Both the position numbers and the translations under genes were made by a program. Of a stretch of DNA of 64,000 bases, positions 1 through 8,243 are shown in pieces. The stretch comes from an uncultured Roseicyclus sp. (GTDB taxonomy: Bacteria; Pseudomonadota; Alphaproteobacteria; Rhodobacterales; Rhodobacteraceae). The stretch spans positions 1 to 64,000 of the forward strand of contig NZ_CALAHQ010000043.1 of NCBI RefSeq assembly GCF_937892565.1, in the 5' to 3' direction. The notes under the pieces were generated by a model, which was not told the DNA's origin, ran no database searches, and saw only the letters and a program-made list of their open reading frames with translations. The stretch's first letter is position 1. Each line of letters starts with the position of its first letter.

Positions 1-1204
1 CCGAGGTCACGGCCTCTTCGTTCACCACGACCTCTTGCACACCCTCGATGCTGGGCAGATCGAACATGGTGTTCAGCAAGATATCTTCCATGATCGACCG
101 CAGACCCCGTGCGCCGGTCTTGCGCGCGATGGCACGCTTGGCGATGGCCTTCAACGAATCATCGGTGAACCTGAGCTTCACATCTTCCAGCTCGAACAGG
201 CGCTGATACTGCTTGACCAGCGCGTTCTTGGGCTCGGTCAGGATGGTGACCAAGGCGGGTTCGTCCAGATCCTCGAGCGTGGCCAGAACCGGCAGGCGGC
301 CGACGAATTCCGGGATCAGGCCGAATTTCAACAGATCCTCGGGTTCGAGATCCTTGAAATGCTCGCCGGGGGTCTTGTCTTGCGGGTCGCGCACATCGGC
401 ACCAAAGCCCATGGCGCTGCCCTTGCCGCGCTGGGCGATGATCTTGTCGAGCCCCGCGAAAGCCCCGCCACAGATGAACAAGATATTGGTGGTGTCGACC
501 TGCAGGAATTCTTGCTGCGGATGCTTGCGCCCGCCCTGCGGCGGCACAGAGGCAACGGTGCCTTCCATGATCTTCAAAAGCGCTTGCTGCACGCCTTCGC
601 CCGACACATCGCGCGTGATCGACGGATTGTCGGATTTGCGGGTGATCTTGTCGACCTCGTCGATATAGACGATGCCGCGCTGGGCGCGTTCCACATTGTA
701 TTCGCTGGCCTGCAACAGCTTGAGGATGATGTTTTCCACATCCTCGCCGACATAGCCCGCTTCGGTCAGCGTGGTGGCATCGGCCATGGTGAAGGGCACA
801 TCCAGAATCCGCGCCAGCGTCTGCGCCAGCAGCGTCTTGCCGCAGCCCGTGGGGCCGATCAGCAAGATGTTGGATTTCGACAGCTCGATATCGGATTTGC
901 CCGCGTTGTTCAGCCGCTTGTAATGGTTGTGAACCGCCACCGCCAAGACCCGCTTGGCGTGGCGCTGGCCGATGACGTAATCATCGAGCACGTCACAGAT
1001 CTCACGCGGGGTGGGCATGCCGTCCGAGGATTTCAGCCCCGAGGATTTCGTTTCCTCGCGGATGATGTCCATGCACAACTCAACACATTCGTCGCAGATG
1101 AACACGGTGGGCCCGGCGATCAGCTTGCGCACCTCATGCTGGCTTTTGCCGCAGAACGAACAATAAAGCGTGTTCTTGGAATCGCCGCTGGATGAATTCG
1201 CCAT
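1..1204 (-). CDS. clpX: ATP-dependent Clp protease ATP-binding subunit ClpX (3' end cut by window)
   Basis: AAA+ unfoldase that selects substrates and feeds them to the ClpP peptidase in the cytosol. The minus-strand translation begins MANSSGDSKN and carries the ClpX zinc-binding domain (CSFCGK, then CDEC about 25 residues later), the Walker A motif GPTGCGKT, the stretch [12 protein letters not shown], Walker [10 protein letters not shown] and the [10 protein letters not shown]-type [10 protein letters not shown] segment. About 401 codons are present; the family is about 420 residues, so only the extreme C-terminus is missing. The ATG at 1204 is preceded by GAGG at 8 bases. It lies 141 bp downstream of clpP on the same strand, the usual clpP-clpX order, so the two are probably cotranscribed. 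The 1205-1345 gap shows no gene. Confidence 0.97.
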   Translation of the reverse strand, partial: MANSSSGDSKNTLYCSFCGKSQHEVRKLIAGPTVFICDECVELCMDIIREETKSSGLKSSDGMPTPREICDVLDDYVIGQRHAKRVLAVAVHNHYKRLNNAGKSDIELSKSNILLIGPTGCGKTLLAQTLARILDVPFTMADATTLTEAGYVGEDVENIILKLLQASEYNVERAQRGIVYIDEVDKITRKSDNPSITRDVSGEGVQQALLKIMEGTVASVPPQGGRKHPQQEFLQVDTTNILFICGGAFAGLDKIIAQRGKGSAMGFGADVRDPQDKTPGEHFKDLEPEDLLKFGLIPEFVGRLPVLATLEDLDEPALVTILTEPKNALVKQYQRLFELEDVKLRFTDDSLKAIAKRAIARKTGARGLRSIMEDILLNTMFDLPSIEGVQEVVVNEEAVTS

Positions 1205-1345
1205 AGTGTTTACCTCAACCGGTCCTTTGGGCCGTTCCACGCCGGATGCAGACTGGCGCCCACATGCGGCATATCGGAAAGCCTAGAACAGGCTCGCCGA
1301 CACCACAATGTCAAATTCCCGCACCACATGCGGGGCCGGACCCGA

Positions 1346-1978
1346 TCACGCGCTGGCACCACCGGCCGGCACGCGGCTTTCCACGATTTCGTCGATCAGA
1401 CCCCAGGCCTTGGCCTGTTCGGGATCCATGAAGTTGTCGCGCTCAAGCCCTTCGACCACGGTTTCAAAGGTCTGGCCGGTGTGCTTGACGTAAATCTGGT
1501 TCAGACGATCCTTGAGCTTTTGTGTCTCGCGGGCGTGGATCATGATATCGGTGGCCTGCCCCTGATATCCGCCCGAGGGCTGATGGACCATGATGCGCGA
1601 ATTGGGCAAGGAAAAGCGCATCCCCTTTTCGCCCGCCGTCAGCAAGAGCGATCCCATCGACGCGGCCTGACCGATGACCAGCGTGGTCACCTTGGGCTTG
1701 ATGTATTGCATCGTGTCATAGATCGACAGACCCGAGGTCACCACACCACCGGGGCTGTTGATATACATCGAGATTTCCTTGGACGGATTTTCCGCCTCAA
1801 GATGCAACAGCTGCGCCACGACCAAAGTGGCCATACCATCATGCACCGGCCCCGAGATGAAAATGATCCGCTCCTTCAGCAGGCGCGAAAAGATGTCATA
1901 GGCCCGCTCACCGCGGCTGGTCTGTTCGACCACCATGGGGACGAGGGTGTTCATGTAGAGGTCAAGAGGATCTTTCAT
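1346..1978 (-). CDS. clpP: ATP-dependent Clp protease proteolytic subunit ClpP
   Basis: Serine peptidase that forms the double heptameric chamber of the Clp protease. The 210-residue product has the full catalytic triad with canonical spacing: Ser107 in QAASMGS, His132 in MVHQPS and Asp181 in LERDNF (25 and 49 residues apart, as in E. coli ClpP). Substrate-strand motif INSPGG is at about 74-79. I chose the ATG at 1978 (MKDPLDLY) because homologues start there; the frame remains open upstream to 2065 but that part is not ClpP-like. No propeptide is evident. Divergent from the photolyase-related gene at 2100. Confidence 0.97.
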   Translation of the reverse strand: MKDPLDLYMNTLVPMVVEQTSRGERAYDIFSRLLKERIIFISGPVHDGMATLVVAQLLHLEAENPSKEISMYINSPGGVVTSGLSIYDTMQYIKPKVTTLVIGQAASMGSLLLTAGEKGMRFSLPNSRIMVHQPSGGYQGQATDIMIHARETQKLKDRLNQIYVKHTGQTFETVVEGLERDNFMDPEQAKAWGLIDEIVESRVPAGGASA

Positions 1979-2099
1979 GGTGGCCTGTCCCAAAATCGTT
2001 TTGCTGTTCGCCAACAGTCTTAGTGGTGGGTGGGGGGGGCTGCAAGGGCACGGGGCGATTTCCATGGACGGGGGGGCGCACGGCCCCTACCTCTGCGCC

Positions 2100-3047
2100 A
2101 TGATGACCAGCCCCGTTCCCCATCTTGCCACACGCACCCAAGCGCTCACACGCTTGCAGCGGTTTTTGCCCTTGGCAGGGCGCGACTATAGCGCGCGGCG
2201 CAATTTCGATTGCCCCCAGCAGGGGCATCCGCATGTCTCGACGCTGTCGCCCTACATCCGCCACCGCCTGATCACCGAGGCCGAGGTTCTGGAGGCGGTT
2301 CTTGCCCGCCATTCGCTCATGGCAGCCGAGAAATTCGTGCAAGAAGTGTTCTGGCGCAGCTATTGGAAGGGCTGGCTGGAACTGCGCCCAAGTGTCTGGC
2401 ATGATTACCGTGCGGGCCTTGATCGCGCGCTGACAGATCCCGCGCTGGCCGACCGCCTTGCCCGCGCCGAAGGCGCGCAGACCGGCATCGACTGTTTCGA
2501 TGCCTGGATGGCCGAGTTGACCGCCACGGGCTATCTGCACAACCACGCACGGATGTGGGCAGCCTCGATCTGGGTCTTTACGCTGCGCCTGCCGTGGGAG
2601 GCGGGGGCCGATCTGTTTCTGCGCCACCTGCTTGATGGCGATCCGGCGTCCAACACGCTGTCGTGGCGCTGGGTGGCGGGTCTGCAGACGCCAGGCAAAC
2701 ATTACGTGGCGACAGCCGACAACATCGCGCGCTACACCGAAGGCCGGTTTTCGCCCAAAGCTTTGGTCACCGATCCTGCCCCCTTGTCTGGCCCGCCCCC
2801 CACCGCGCCGCGCGCTTCCAAGATTGCGGACTAGGCATCGGGCTTGGGATTGGGCCAGATCATCGCCCCCTACACCCCGACCGGCCCCGCCGCCGCGGCG
2901 CTCGAGCGGCTAGAAACACTGTGGGCGGCACAGGGCATTGCGCTGGTGCGGCGGATCAGGGCCTTTGACCACGCTGCATGGCCCCATGCCACGGCGGGAT
3001 TTTTCCGCTTCAAGGAGCAGATACCCGATCTGATTCAAAGGCTATGA
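2100..3047 (+). pseudogene. Photolyase-related FAD-binding protein, internally deleted and interrupted by in-frame TAG
   Basis: The first 245 codons (start MMTSPVPHLATR at 2100) encode the FAD-binding half of a cryptochrome/photolyase-like family: KFVQEVFWRSYWKGW, TGYLHNHARMW, DGDPASNTLSWRWVAGLQ and ARYTEGRF are flavin-pocket signatures. A TAG at 2832-2834 interrupts the frame. The same frame then continues without any shift for 71 codons through IIAPYTPTGPAA and AGFFRFKEQIP, which I recognise as the normal C-terminal tail of this family. In family members these two parts are, from memory, separated by a further segment of over 100 residues, so the gene appears to have lost its middle and gained a stop. 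The FAD domain alone could still be made (244 residues). The alternative is sequencing error at the TAG, but that would not restore the missing middle. Confidence 0.75.
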
Positions 3048-3251
3048 CGTACATCTGTGGATAAGCTGGAGATAGGTTGTAAAATTGATATTTATTGATC
3101 TTTTTTTCACGGTATAGGCGAAATTTTCATGATATTTGGAAGTGTTGAAACCAGAGGAAAATCTGGGAATGATGCCAGGAACACCCGGTTTCGACCCGTT
3201 CCCTGCGACCGGGCCGCGTGCCATGACCAGCCGCAGCCAAAGCAGCAAGGC

Positions 3252-3268
3252 TTGCACAATCGGTGCAA
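3252..3268. promoter_or_regulatory. Short inverted repeat upstream of gcdH, possible operator
   Basis: TTGCAC-AATCG-GTGCAA is a perfect 6+6 bp dyad with a 5-base spacer, 38 bp before the gcdH start. It sits in the 259-bp non-coding interval 3048-3306, whose first part (about 3070-3130) is strikingly AT-rich for this genome and probably holds promoter elements. A LysR- or TetR-type regulator site is plausible; no regulator gene is adjacent. Confidence 0.4.
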
Positions 3269-3306
3269 ATGATATGAATCGTGCCAAGCCTACAGGAGAT
3301 CGCGCC

Positions 3307-4521
3307 ATGCCCGACGGACAGACCCGCCACACCGGCCCTTCGCTTGCGCCCTTTGACTGGGCCGACCCCTTCCACGTGTCAGCGCAACTGACCGAGGAAG
3401 AGCGCATGGTCGCCGACAGCGCGCGCGCTTATGCGCAAGACAAGCTGATGTCGCGCGTGAGCGATGCCTATTTGAATGAACGCGTCGCGCCCGAGATATT
3501 TGCCGAAATGGGCGAGATGGGTCTGCTGGGCGTGACCATCCCCGAAGCCTATGGCGGCTTGGGCGCGGGCTATGTCACCTATGGCCTTGTCGCCCGCGAG
3601 GTAGAGCGTGTCGACAGCGGCTATCGCTCGATGATGAGCGTGCAATCGAGCCTCGTGATGTATCCCATCCATGCCTACGGTTCGGAAACGCAACGGCAAA
3701 AGTACTTGCCCGGTCTGGCGGCGGGCCGGTTGATTGGCTGTTTTGGCCTGACGGAACCCGATGCGGGTTCCGACCCCGCAGGGATGAAGACAGTGGCGAA
3801 GAAAACCGCTGATGGCTATGTGCTCAACGGTGCCAAGATGTGGATTTCCAACAGCCCCATCGCGGATGTGTTTATCGTCTGGGCAAAATCAGAAGCACAT
3901 GGCGGCGCAATCCGCGGCTTTGTTCTGGAAAAAGGCATGAAAGGGCTGTCCGCGCCCAAGATCGGCGGCAAACTGTCCCTGCGCGCCAGCGTCACCGGCG
4001 AGATCGTGATGACGGATGTGGCGGTCGGCGAAGACGCGCTCTTGCCCGGCGTCGAAGGCTTGAAGGGGCCTTTTGGCTGTCTCAACCGTGCGCGCTACGG
4101 CATTGCGTGGGGGGTGATGGGGGCGGCCGAAGATTGCTGGCACCGCGCGCGCCAATACGGGCTTGACCGGGTGCAGTTCGGGCGCCCCTTGGCGCAGACG
4201 CAACTGTTCCAAAAGAAACTGGCTGATATGCAGACCGAGATCGCGCTGGGGCTGCAAGCGGCGCTGCGTGCGGGCCGCATGTTGGAGGATGGCAGCTGTG
4301 CGCCTGAGGTGATTTCCCTCATCAAGCGCAACAATTGCGGCAAAGCGCTCGATATCGCGCGGGGCGCGCGCGACATGCATGGCGGCAATGGCATCATGGC
4401 GGAATACCATGTCATGCGCCACGCACAGAACCTCGAGACGGTGAACACCTATGAGGGCACGCATGATGTGCACGCCCTGATCCTTGGCCGCGCGCAAACC
4501 GGACTTCAGGCATTTTTCTGA
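3307..4521 (+). CDS. gcdH: Glutaryl-CoA dehydrogenase
   Basis: Flavoprotein that oxidises and decarboxylates glutaryl-CoA to crotonyl-CoA in lysine, tryptophan and glutarate breakdown. The 404-residue product has the acyl-CoA dehydrogenase fold: [12 protein letters not shown] around 147, KMWISNSP around 177, [17 protein letters not shown] around 292, and the catalytic base Glu383 in [15 protein letters not shown], the glutaryl-CoA dehydrogenase form of this motif. [11 protein letters not shown] is also typical. The start at 3307 was chosen for the AGGAG nine bases upstream; the frame is open further upstream to 3136 but that extension is not dehydrogenase-like. It appears monocistronic, ending in palindromes shared with the convergent choV. 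Confidence 0.93.
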   Translation: MPDGQTRHTGPSLAPFDWADPFHVSAQLTEEERMVADSARAYAQDKLMSRVSDAYLNERVAPEIFAEMGEMGLLGVTIPEAYGGLGAGYVTYGLVAREVERVDSGYRSMMSVQSSLVMYPIHAYGSETQRQKYLPGLAAGRLIGCFGLTEPDAGSDPAGMKTVAKKTADGYVLNGAKMWISNSPIADVFIVWAKSEAHGGAIRGFVLEKGMKGLSAPKIGGKLSLRASVTGEIVMTDVAVGEDALLPGVEGLKGPFGCLNRARYGIAWGVMGAAEDCWHRARQYGLDRVQFGRPLAQTQLFQKKLADMQTEIALGLQAALRAGRMLEDGSCAPEVISLIKRNNCGKALDIARGARDMHGGNGIMAEYHVMRHAQNLETVNTYEGTHDVHALILGRAQTGLQAFF

Positions 4522-4524
4522 AAC

Positions 4525-4575
4525 CGATTATTCGTACGAATAATCGCAACCCCGAATTTTCGTACGAAAATTCGG
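4525..4575. terminator. Two tandem perfect palindromes between convergent gcdH and choV
   Basis: CGATTATTCGT/ACGAATAATCG (4525-4546) and CCGAATTTTCGT/ACGAAAATTCGG (4552-4575) are perfect 22- and 24-bp palindromes, both centred on CGTACG. They fill nearly the whole 58-bp space between the gcdH stop (4521) and the choV stop (4580). A bidirectional terminator is the likely role; neither has a long U tract. Confidence 0.7.
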
Positions 4576-4579
4576 ACCC

Positions 4580-5596
4580 TCACGCCCCCAACCGCGCGGC
4601 GACTGTTGCGGGGGTGACGGTACCGATCACCTGGCCCGCCGCCTCGACCGCCAAAGGATCGGGGCTTTTGGCGAAGCGGGTCAAGATCTCGCGCAACGCC
4701 AATTCAGGAGCGATGCGCACAGCCCCCTCCGCCAGTCCGGGCCCCATCACATCGCGCGCGGTCAACACCCCCAACGGGTTCATGTTGGCCACAAATTCCG
4801 CGACGTAAGCCGTTGCGGGGTTCGAGAAAATCTCGCGCGGGGTGCCGCATTGAATGATGCGCCCGCCCTCCATGATCGCGATGCGATTGCCCAGCTTAAA
4901 GGCCTCGTCCAGATCATGGCTGACAAAGATGATCGTCCGTTTCAGATCGCGCTGCAAATCCAGCAACTCATCTTGCAGCTTCGTCCGGATCAGCGGATCA
5001 AGCGCGGAAAAGGGCTCGTCCATCAACAAGATCGGCGCCTCGGTCGCAAAGGCGCGCGCCAGCCCCACCCGCTGTTGCATGCCCCCCGACAATTCGCCCA
5101 CCAGCGCATCGGCACGGTCGGACAGCCCGACCAGTTCCAACTGCTGCCGCACCCGTGTGGCCCGCGTCGCCGCATCCAGCCCCGCAAATTCCAGCCCAAG
5201 TCCGACATTTTGCGCCACGCTGCGCCATGGCAACAGACCGAATTGCTGAAACACCATCGCAACCGCTGTCTGGCGCAACTGGCGCAGCGCCGCACCGCGC
5301 GCTGCGGTTACATTGACCATGGCCCCGCCCACGCGCACGTCAACATGGCCGCGCACGACCGGGTTCAGCGCATTGACCGCACGCAGCAGCGTGGATTTGC
5401 CCGACCCTGACAGCCCCATCAAGACAAGGATTTCGCCCTCCTCGACGGTCAGGGAACACTCATGCACGCCCAGCACCTGCCCCGTGCTGGCCTGTATCGC
5501 GGCGCGGTCATGGCCCTGATCGGCCAGCGCCAGTGCCGGCGCGGGATCATCGCCGAACATGATGCAAACCTGATGAAAGCGGACGGCAGCGCTCAT
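4580..5596 (-). CDS. choV: Choline/glycine betaine ABC transporter, ATP-binding protein
   Basis: ATPase of an osmolyte importer. The 338-residue product has Walker A GLSGSGKST, signature LSGGMQQRVGLARAF, Walker B ILLMDEPFSALD and switch SHDLDEAF, then a C-terminal regulatory region with remnants of CBS-type sequence (LTARDVM, RIAPELALREILTRF), as in ProV/OpuAA/ChoV. I chose the ATG at 5596, which overlaps the permease stop by four bases (ATGA), over an in-frame upstream ATG at 5827 inside the permease gene. Last gene of choX-choW-choV; the assignment to choline rather than another quaternary amine comes from the divergent bet genes. Confidence 0.9.
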   Translation of the reverse strand: MSAAVRFHQVCIMFGDDPAPALALADQGHDRAAIQASTGQVLGVHECSLTVEEGEILVLMGLSGSGKSTLLRAVNALNPVVRGHVDVRVGGAMVNVTAARGAALRQLRQTAVAMVFQQFGLLPWRSVAQNVGLGLEFAGLDAATRATRVRQQLELVGLSDRADALVGELSGGMQQRVGLARAFATEAPILLMDEPFSALDPLIRTKLQDELLDLQRDLKRTIIFVSHDLDEAFKLGNRIAIMEGGRIIQCGTPREIFSNPATAYVAEFVANMNPLGVLTARDVMGPGLAEGAVRIAPELALREILTRFAKSPDPLAVEAAGQVIGTVTPATVAARLGA

Positions 5597-6546
5597 TTGG
5601 GTGGTATCCTCAACACGCGGTCCAAAAGGATCGCCACCACGACGATGATCAGCCCCGCCTCGAACCCGAGGCCGGTGTTGACCGTATTGAGCGCGCGCAC
5701 CACCGGCACGCCCAGCCCCGAGGCCCCGACCAGGGCCGCGATGACCACCATCGAAAGCGACAGCATGATGGTCTGGTTCAGCCCCGTCATGATCTGTGGC
5801 GTGGCATAGGGCAGTTCGACCTTCCACAGCTTTTGGCGCGGTGTGGCACCAAAGGCATCAGCCGCCTCGAGCAGGGCCGTTGGCGTCGAGGATATGCCAA
5901 GATGCGTCAGCCGGATCGGCGCGGGCAAGACGAAGATCACCGTGGCGATCAGGCCGGGCACCATGCCGATGCCGAAAAACACGATTGCCGGGATCAGATA
6001 GACAAAGGTGGGCAAGGTTTGCATCAAATCCAGCACCGGGCGCAAACCGGCATAAAGCCGGGGCCTATGCGCTGCTGCAATACCGATGGGCACGCCCAAA
6101 CCCATGCACACAGCACAGGCCGACAAGACCAGCGTCAGGCTTTCGGTCGTTTCCTTCCAGTAGCCTTGATTGATGATGAACAAGAGGCCGACCGCGATCA
6201 GCACCGGCACCCGCCAACTGCGGTGCAGCCACCACGCCAGCGCCACAAAGATCGCGCTGATCAGGATGGGGTGCCAATCGGGCGAATAAAGATAGGTGAT
6301 CTCCGAGCGGCGCAGATCCCAGATCCACCCGGTGTTGGGCGGCTGCTGCAACAGCGCAAGGATGATATCGATCAAGACCTCAAGTACGGCCGCCATGGCG
6401 TCAAAGACGCCGGCCAGATTGTCCTGCAACCCGTCAAAGACGGCCTCGGCCGCATCGCCCACGCGCAGCTTGCATTCCGACAACAGCGCAAGCGGCCCCA
6501 TCCCTTGTGGAAGCCCCTGGTCGCATTCCGTCATCCGGCTCAGCAT
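5593..6546 (-). CDS. choW: Choline/glycine betaine ABC transporter, permease
   Basis: Inner-membrane permease of the osmolyte importer, 317 residues. The first about 100 residues are a soluble/amphipathic head followed by several hydrophobic segments (ILISAIFVALAWWL, VPVLIAVGLLFII, LTLVLSACAVCMGLGV, TFVYLIPAIVFFGIGMV, MLSLSMVVIAALVGASGLG). The EAA-loop region LLEAADAFGATPRQKLWKVELP is typical of ProW/OpuAB. It overlaps choV by four bases and follows choX after a strong hairpin. The initiating ATG at 6546 could alternatively be the Met five codons on. Confidence 0.9.
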   Translation of the reverse strand: MLSRMTECDQGLPQGMGPLALLSECKLRVGDAAEAVFDGLQDNLAGVFDAMAAVLEVLIDIILALLQQPPNTGWIWDLRRSEITYLYSPDWHPILISAIFVALAWWLHRSWRVPVLIAVGLLFIINQGYWKETTESLTLVLSACAVCMGLGVPIGIAAAHRPRLYAGLRPVLDLMQTLPTFVYLIPAIVFFGIGMVPGLIATVIFVLPAPIRLTHLGISSTPTALLEAADAFGATPRQKLWKVELPYATPQIMTGLNQTIMLSLSMVVIAALVGASGLGVPVVRALNTVNTGLGFEAGLIIVVVAILLDRVLRIPPK

Positions 6547-6565
6547 GACACACCCCCATCAGGGC

Positions 6566-6604
6566 GGGGCGGGGCATACCACCAGACCGGTGCCGCCCCG
6601 CCCC
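6566..6604 (-). terminator. GC-rich hairpin between choX and choW
   Basis: GGGGCGGGGC (6566-6575) pairs perfectly with GCCCCGCCCC (6595-6604) around a 19-base loop that can pair further. Read on the minus strand it lies just 3' of the binding-protein stop and before choW. It likely stabilises choX mRNA or partly terminates, giving more binding protein than permease. Confidence 0.6.
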
Positions 6605-6623
6605 TTGCTGTGGTTTCAGGCGA

Positions 6624-7568
6624 TCACAGCCCCAGCGCGCCACGCACGGCCGCCGCCGCGTCGCCGCCATCGATCGTTGTCACGCCCGCAAGCCAGCCCA
6701 TGACCGGATCGGGATTGGCCGCCATCCACGCCGTGGCCGCATCGCGCGGATCAACCCCATCGTTCAGGATCGCACCCATGATCTCGTTTTCCATGGCCAG
6801 CGTGAATTCAAGGTTGGACAACAGCGCGCCCACATTCGGGCAGGCTTCGACATATCCGGCACGGGTGTTGGTGAACACGGTCGCCTCGCCCAGATTGGCG
6901 CCGAACCAATCATCGCCGCCCGTCAGATAGGTGATGTCGAAACTTGCGTTCATCGGATGCGGTTCCCAGGCCAAAAACACGATGGGCTCGTTTTGCTCGA
7001 CCGAACGGGCGACCTGTGCCAGCATGCCTTGCTCAGAGCTTTCGACCAAAGCGAATTCCGCCGCACCAAGCCCAAAGGCATCGGCGGCCACCATGTCGAG
7101 GATCAGGCGGTTGCCGTCATTGCCCGGCTCGATGCCATAGATCTGTGCGTCCAGCGCCTCGGCGGCACCCGCGATATCGGCGAAATCCGCGATCCCCATC
7201 GCCGCGCCATGAGCATTGGTGGCCAGCGTGTATTTCGCACCCGTCAGGTTGGCGCGCACGATGTCCACCGTGCCCGCGTCGCGATAGGGCGCAAGATCGC
7301 CCTCCATCGATGGCATCCAGTTGCCCAGAAACACATCGACATCACCCGACGCAAGCGAGGTATAGGTCACCGGAACCGACAGCATCAGGGTCTCGGTCTC
7401 ATAGCCCAGCGCCTCAAGCACCACGCTGGTGGTCGCGGTGGTCGCGGTAATGTCGGCCCAGCCAACATCGGAAAAACGCACGGTTGCGCAGTCATCTTGC
7501 GCCAAGGCCGCGCCGGCGCTCAGCCCAAGGGCCAGTACGCTGCAAGCGGTCCGGGTGATCATCGTCAT
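6624..7568 (-). CDS. choX: Choline/glycine betaine ABC transporter, substrate-binding protein
   Basis: Periplasmic receptor of the importer, 314 residues. A signal peptide (MTMITRTACSVLALGLSAGAALAQ) with an ALA-Q cleavage site is followed by a ChoX/ProX type II domain: VRFSDVGWADITATTA, VFLGNWMPSME and FLAWEPHPMN, whose aromatic residues are of the kind that cage quaternary ammonium groups. Start ATG 7568 is preceded by GGGAG; the frame stays open far upstream across betI but that part is not protein-like. It is divergent from betI, with a BetI-type dyad at 7603-7616 in the 93-bp intergenic space, so it is probably choline-induced. Confidence 0.92.
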   Translation of the reverse strand: MTMITRTACSVLALGLSAGAALAQDDCATVRFSDVGWADITATTATTSVVLEALGYETETLMLSVPVTYTSLASGDVDVFLGNWMPSMEGDLAPYRDAGTVDIVRANLTGAKYTLATNAHGAAMGIADFADIAGAAEALDAQIYGIEPGNDGNRLILDMVAADAFGLGAAEFALVESSEQGMLAQVARSVEQNEPIVFLAWEPHPMNASFDITYLTGGDDWFGANLGEATVFTNTRAGYVEACPNVGALLSNLEFTLAMENEIMGAILNDGVDPRDAATAWMAANPDPVMGWLAGVTTIDGGDAAAAVRGALGL

Positions 7569-7602
7569 GGTCGTCAGTCTCCCTGTTTTGGTCGTTTTGT
7601 TG

Positions 7603-7616
7603 ATTGACCAGTCAAT
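7603..7616. promoter_or_regulatory. Putative BetI operator between choX and betI
   Basis: ATTGAC-CA-GTCAAT is a perfect 6+6 bp dyad placed 35 bp from the choX start and 45 bp from betI. It resembles the TTGA-TCAA type dyads bound by BetI (TetR family) and is centrally placed to repress both operons. Inference from position and form. Confidence 0.6.
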
Positions 7617-7661
7617 TAAAATCATGTGTCTTGCGGCCTTGCAAGCAATAGGAGAATTGCG

Positions 7662-8243
7662 ATGCCGCGTACGGGCATGATGGCACTTCGGAAAGATGCG
7701 CTTGTCAACGCGGCGATTGGCGTGATCGGGCGCAAAGGGTCGCTGGATGTGACCATGGGCCAGATCGCACGGGCCGCGGGCGTATCGTCGGCGCTGGCAC
7801 ATCACTATTTCGGGTCCAAGGATGATCTTTTTCTTGCCGCGATGCGGGCGATTCTGTCTGATTTCGGGCTGGAGGCGCGGCGCGAACTGACCGCCGCCCG
7901 GACGCCGCGCGCACGCCTGACCGCGCTGGTGCGCGCCAGCTTTGGCGGACATAACTTCCAGCCCGACGTGATCGCGGCATGGCTGAATTTCTATGTCCTG
8001 GCCCAGACCCAGCCTCAGGCCGCAAGGCTGCTGCGGGTCTATCAACAGCGGCTTGTCTCAAACCTGATCCATGCGCTGCGCCCCTTGTGCCCGGATCCCG
8101 TGGCGATCGCGGCAACCACCGCGGCGCTGATCGACGGGCTTTACATCCGCCATGCGCTGACCGAAGCCGGGCCGCCCGATGCGGGTGCCGCGACAGCAAC
8201 CGTCGAACGCTATCTCGACCTTGCGACCAAAGGGCCAAGATGA
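7662..8243 (+). CDS. betI: TetR-family transcriptional repressor BetI
   Basis: Choline-responsive repressor, 193 residues. The N-terminal TetR helix-turn-helix is VTMGQIARAAGVSSALAHHYFGSKDDLF (shown here as one region at about 26-53), the BetI variant with ALAHHYFGSK. The C-terminal part, rich in Trp/Phe (AAWLNFYVLAQTQP), is the ligand domain. I took ATG 7662 (MPRTGMMALRK) because AGGAG lies seven bases upstream; an alternative frame start at 7626 has none. It overlaps betC by four bases (ATGA) and leads the betICBA operon. Confidence 0.93.
   Translation: MPRTGMMALRKDALVNAAIGVIGRKGSLDVTMGQIARAAGVSSALAHHYFGSKDDLFLAAMRAILSDFGLEARRELTAARTPRARLTALVRASFGGHNFQPDVIAAWLNFYVLAQTQPQAARLLRVYQQRLVSNLIHALRPLCPDPVAIAATTAALIDGLYIRHALTEAGPPDAGAATATVERYLDLATKGPR

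Noticed and set aside
35-1195. Long open frame opposite clpX
   Set aside because: It is the complement-frame shadow of clpX; high GC keeps opposite frames open and the product has no recognisable motif.
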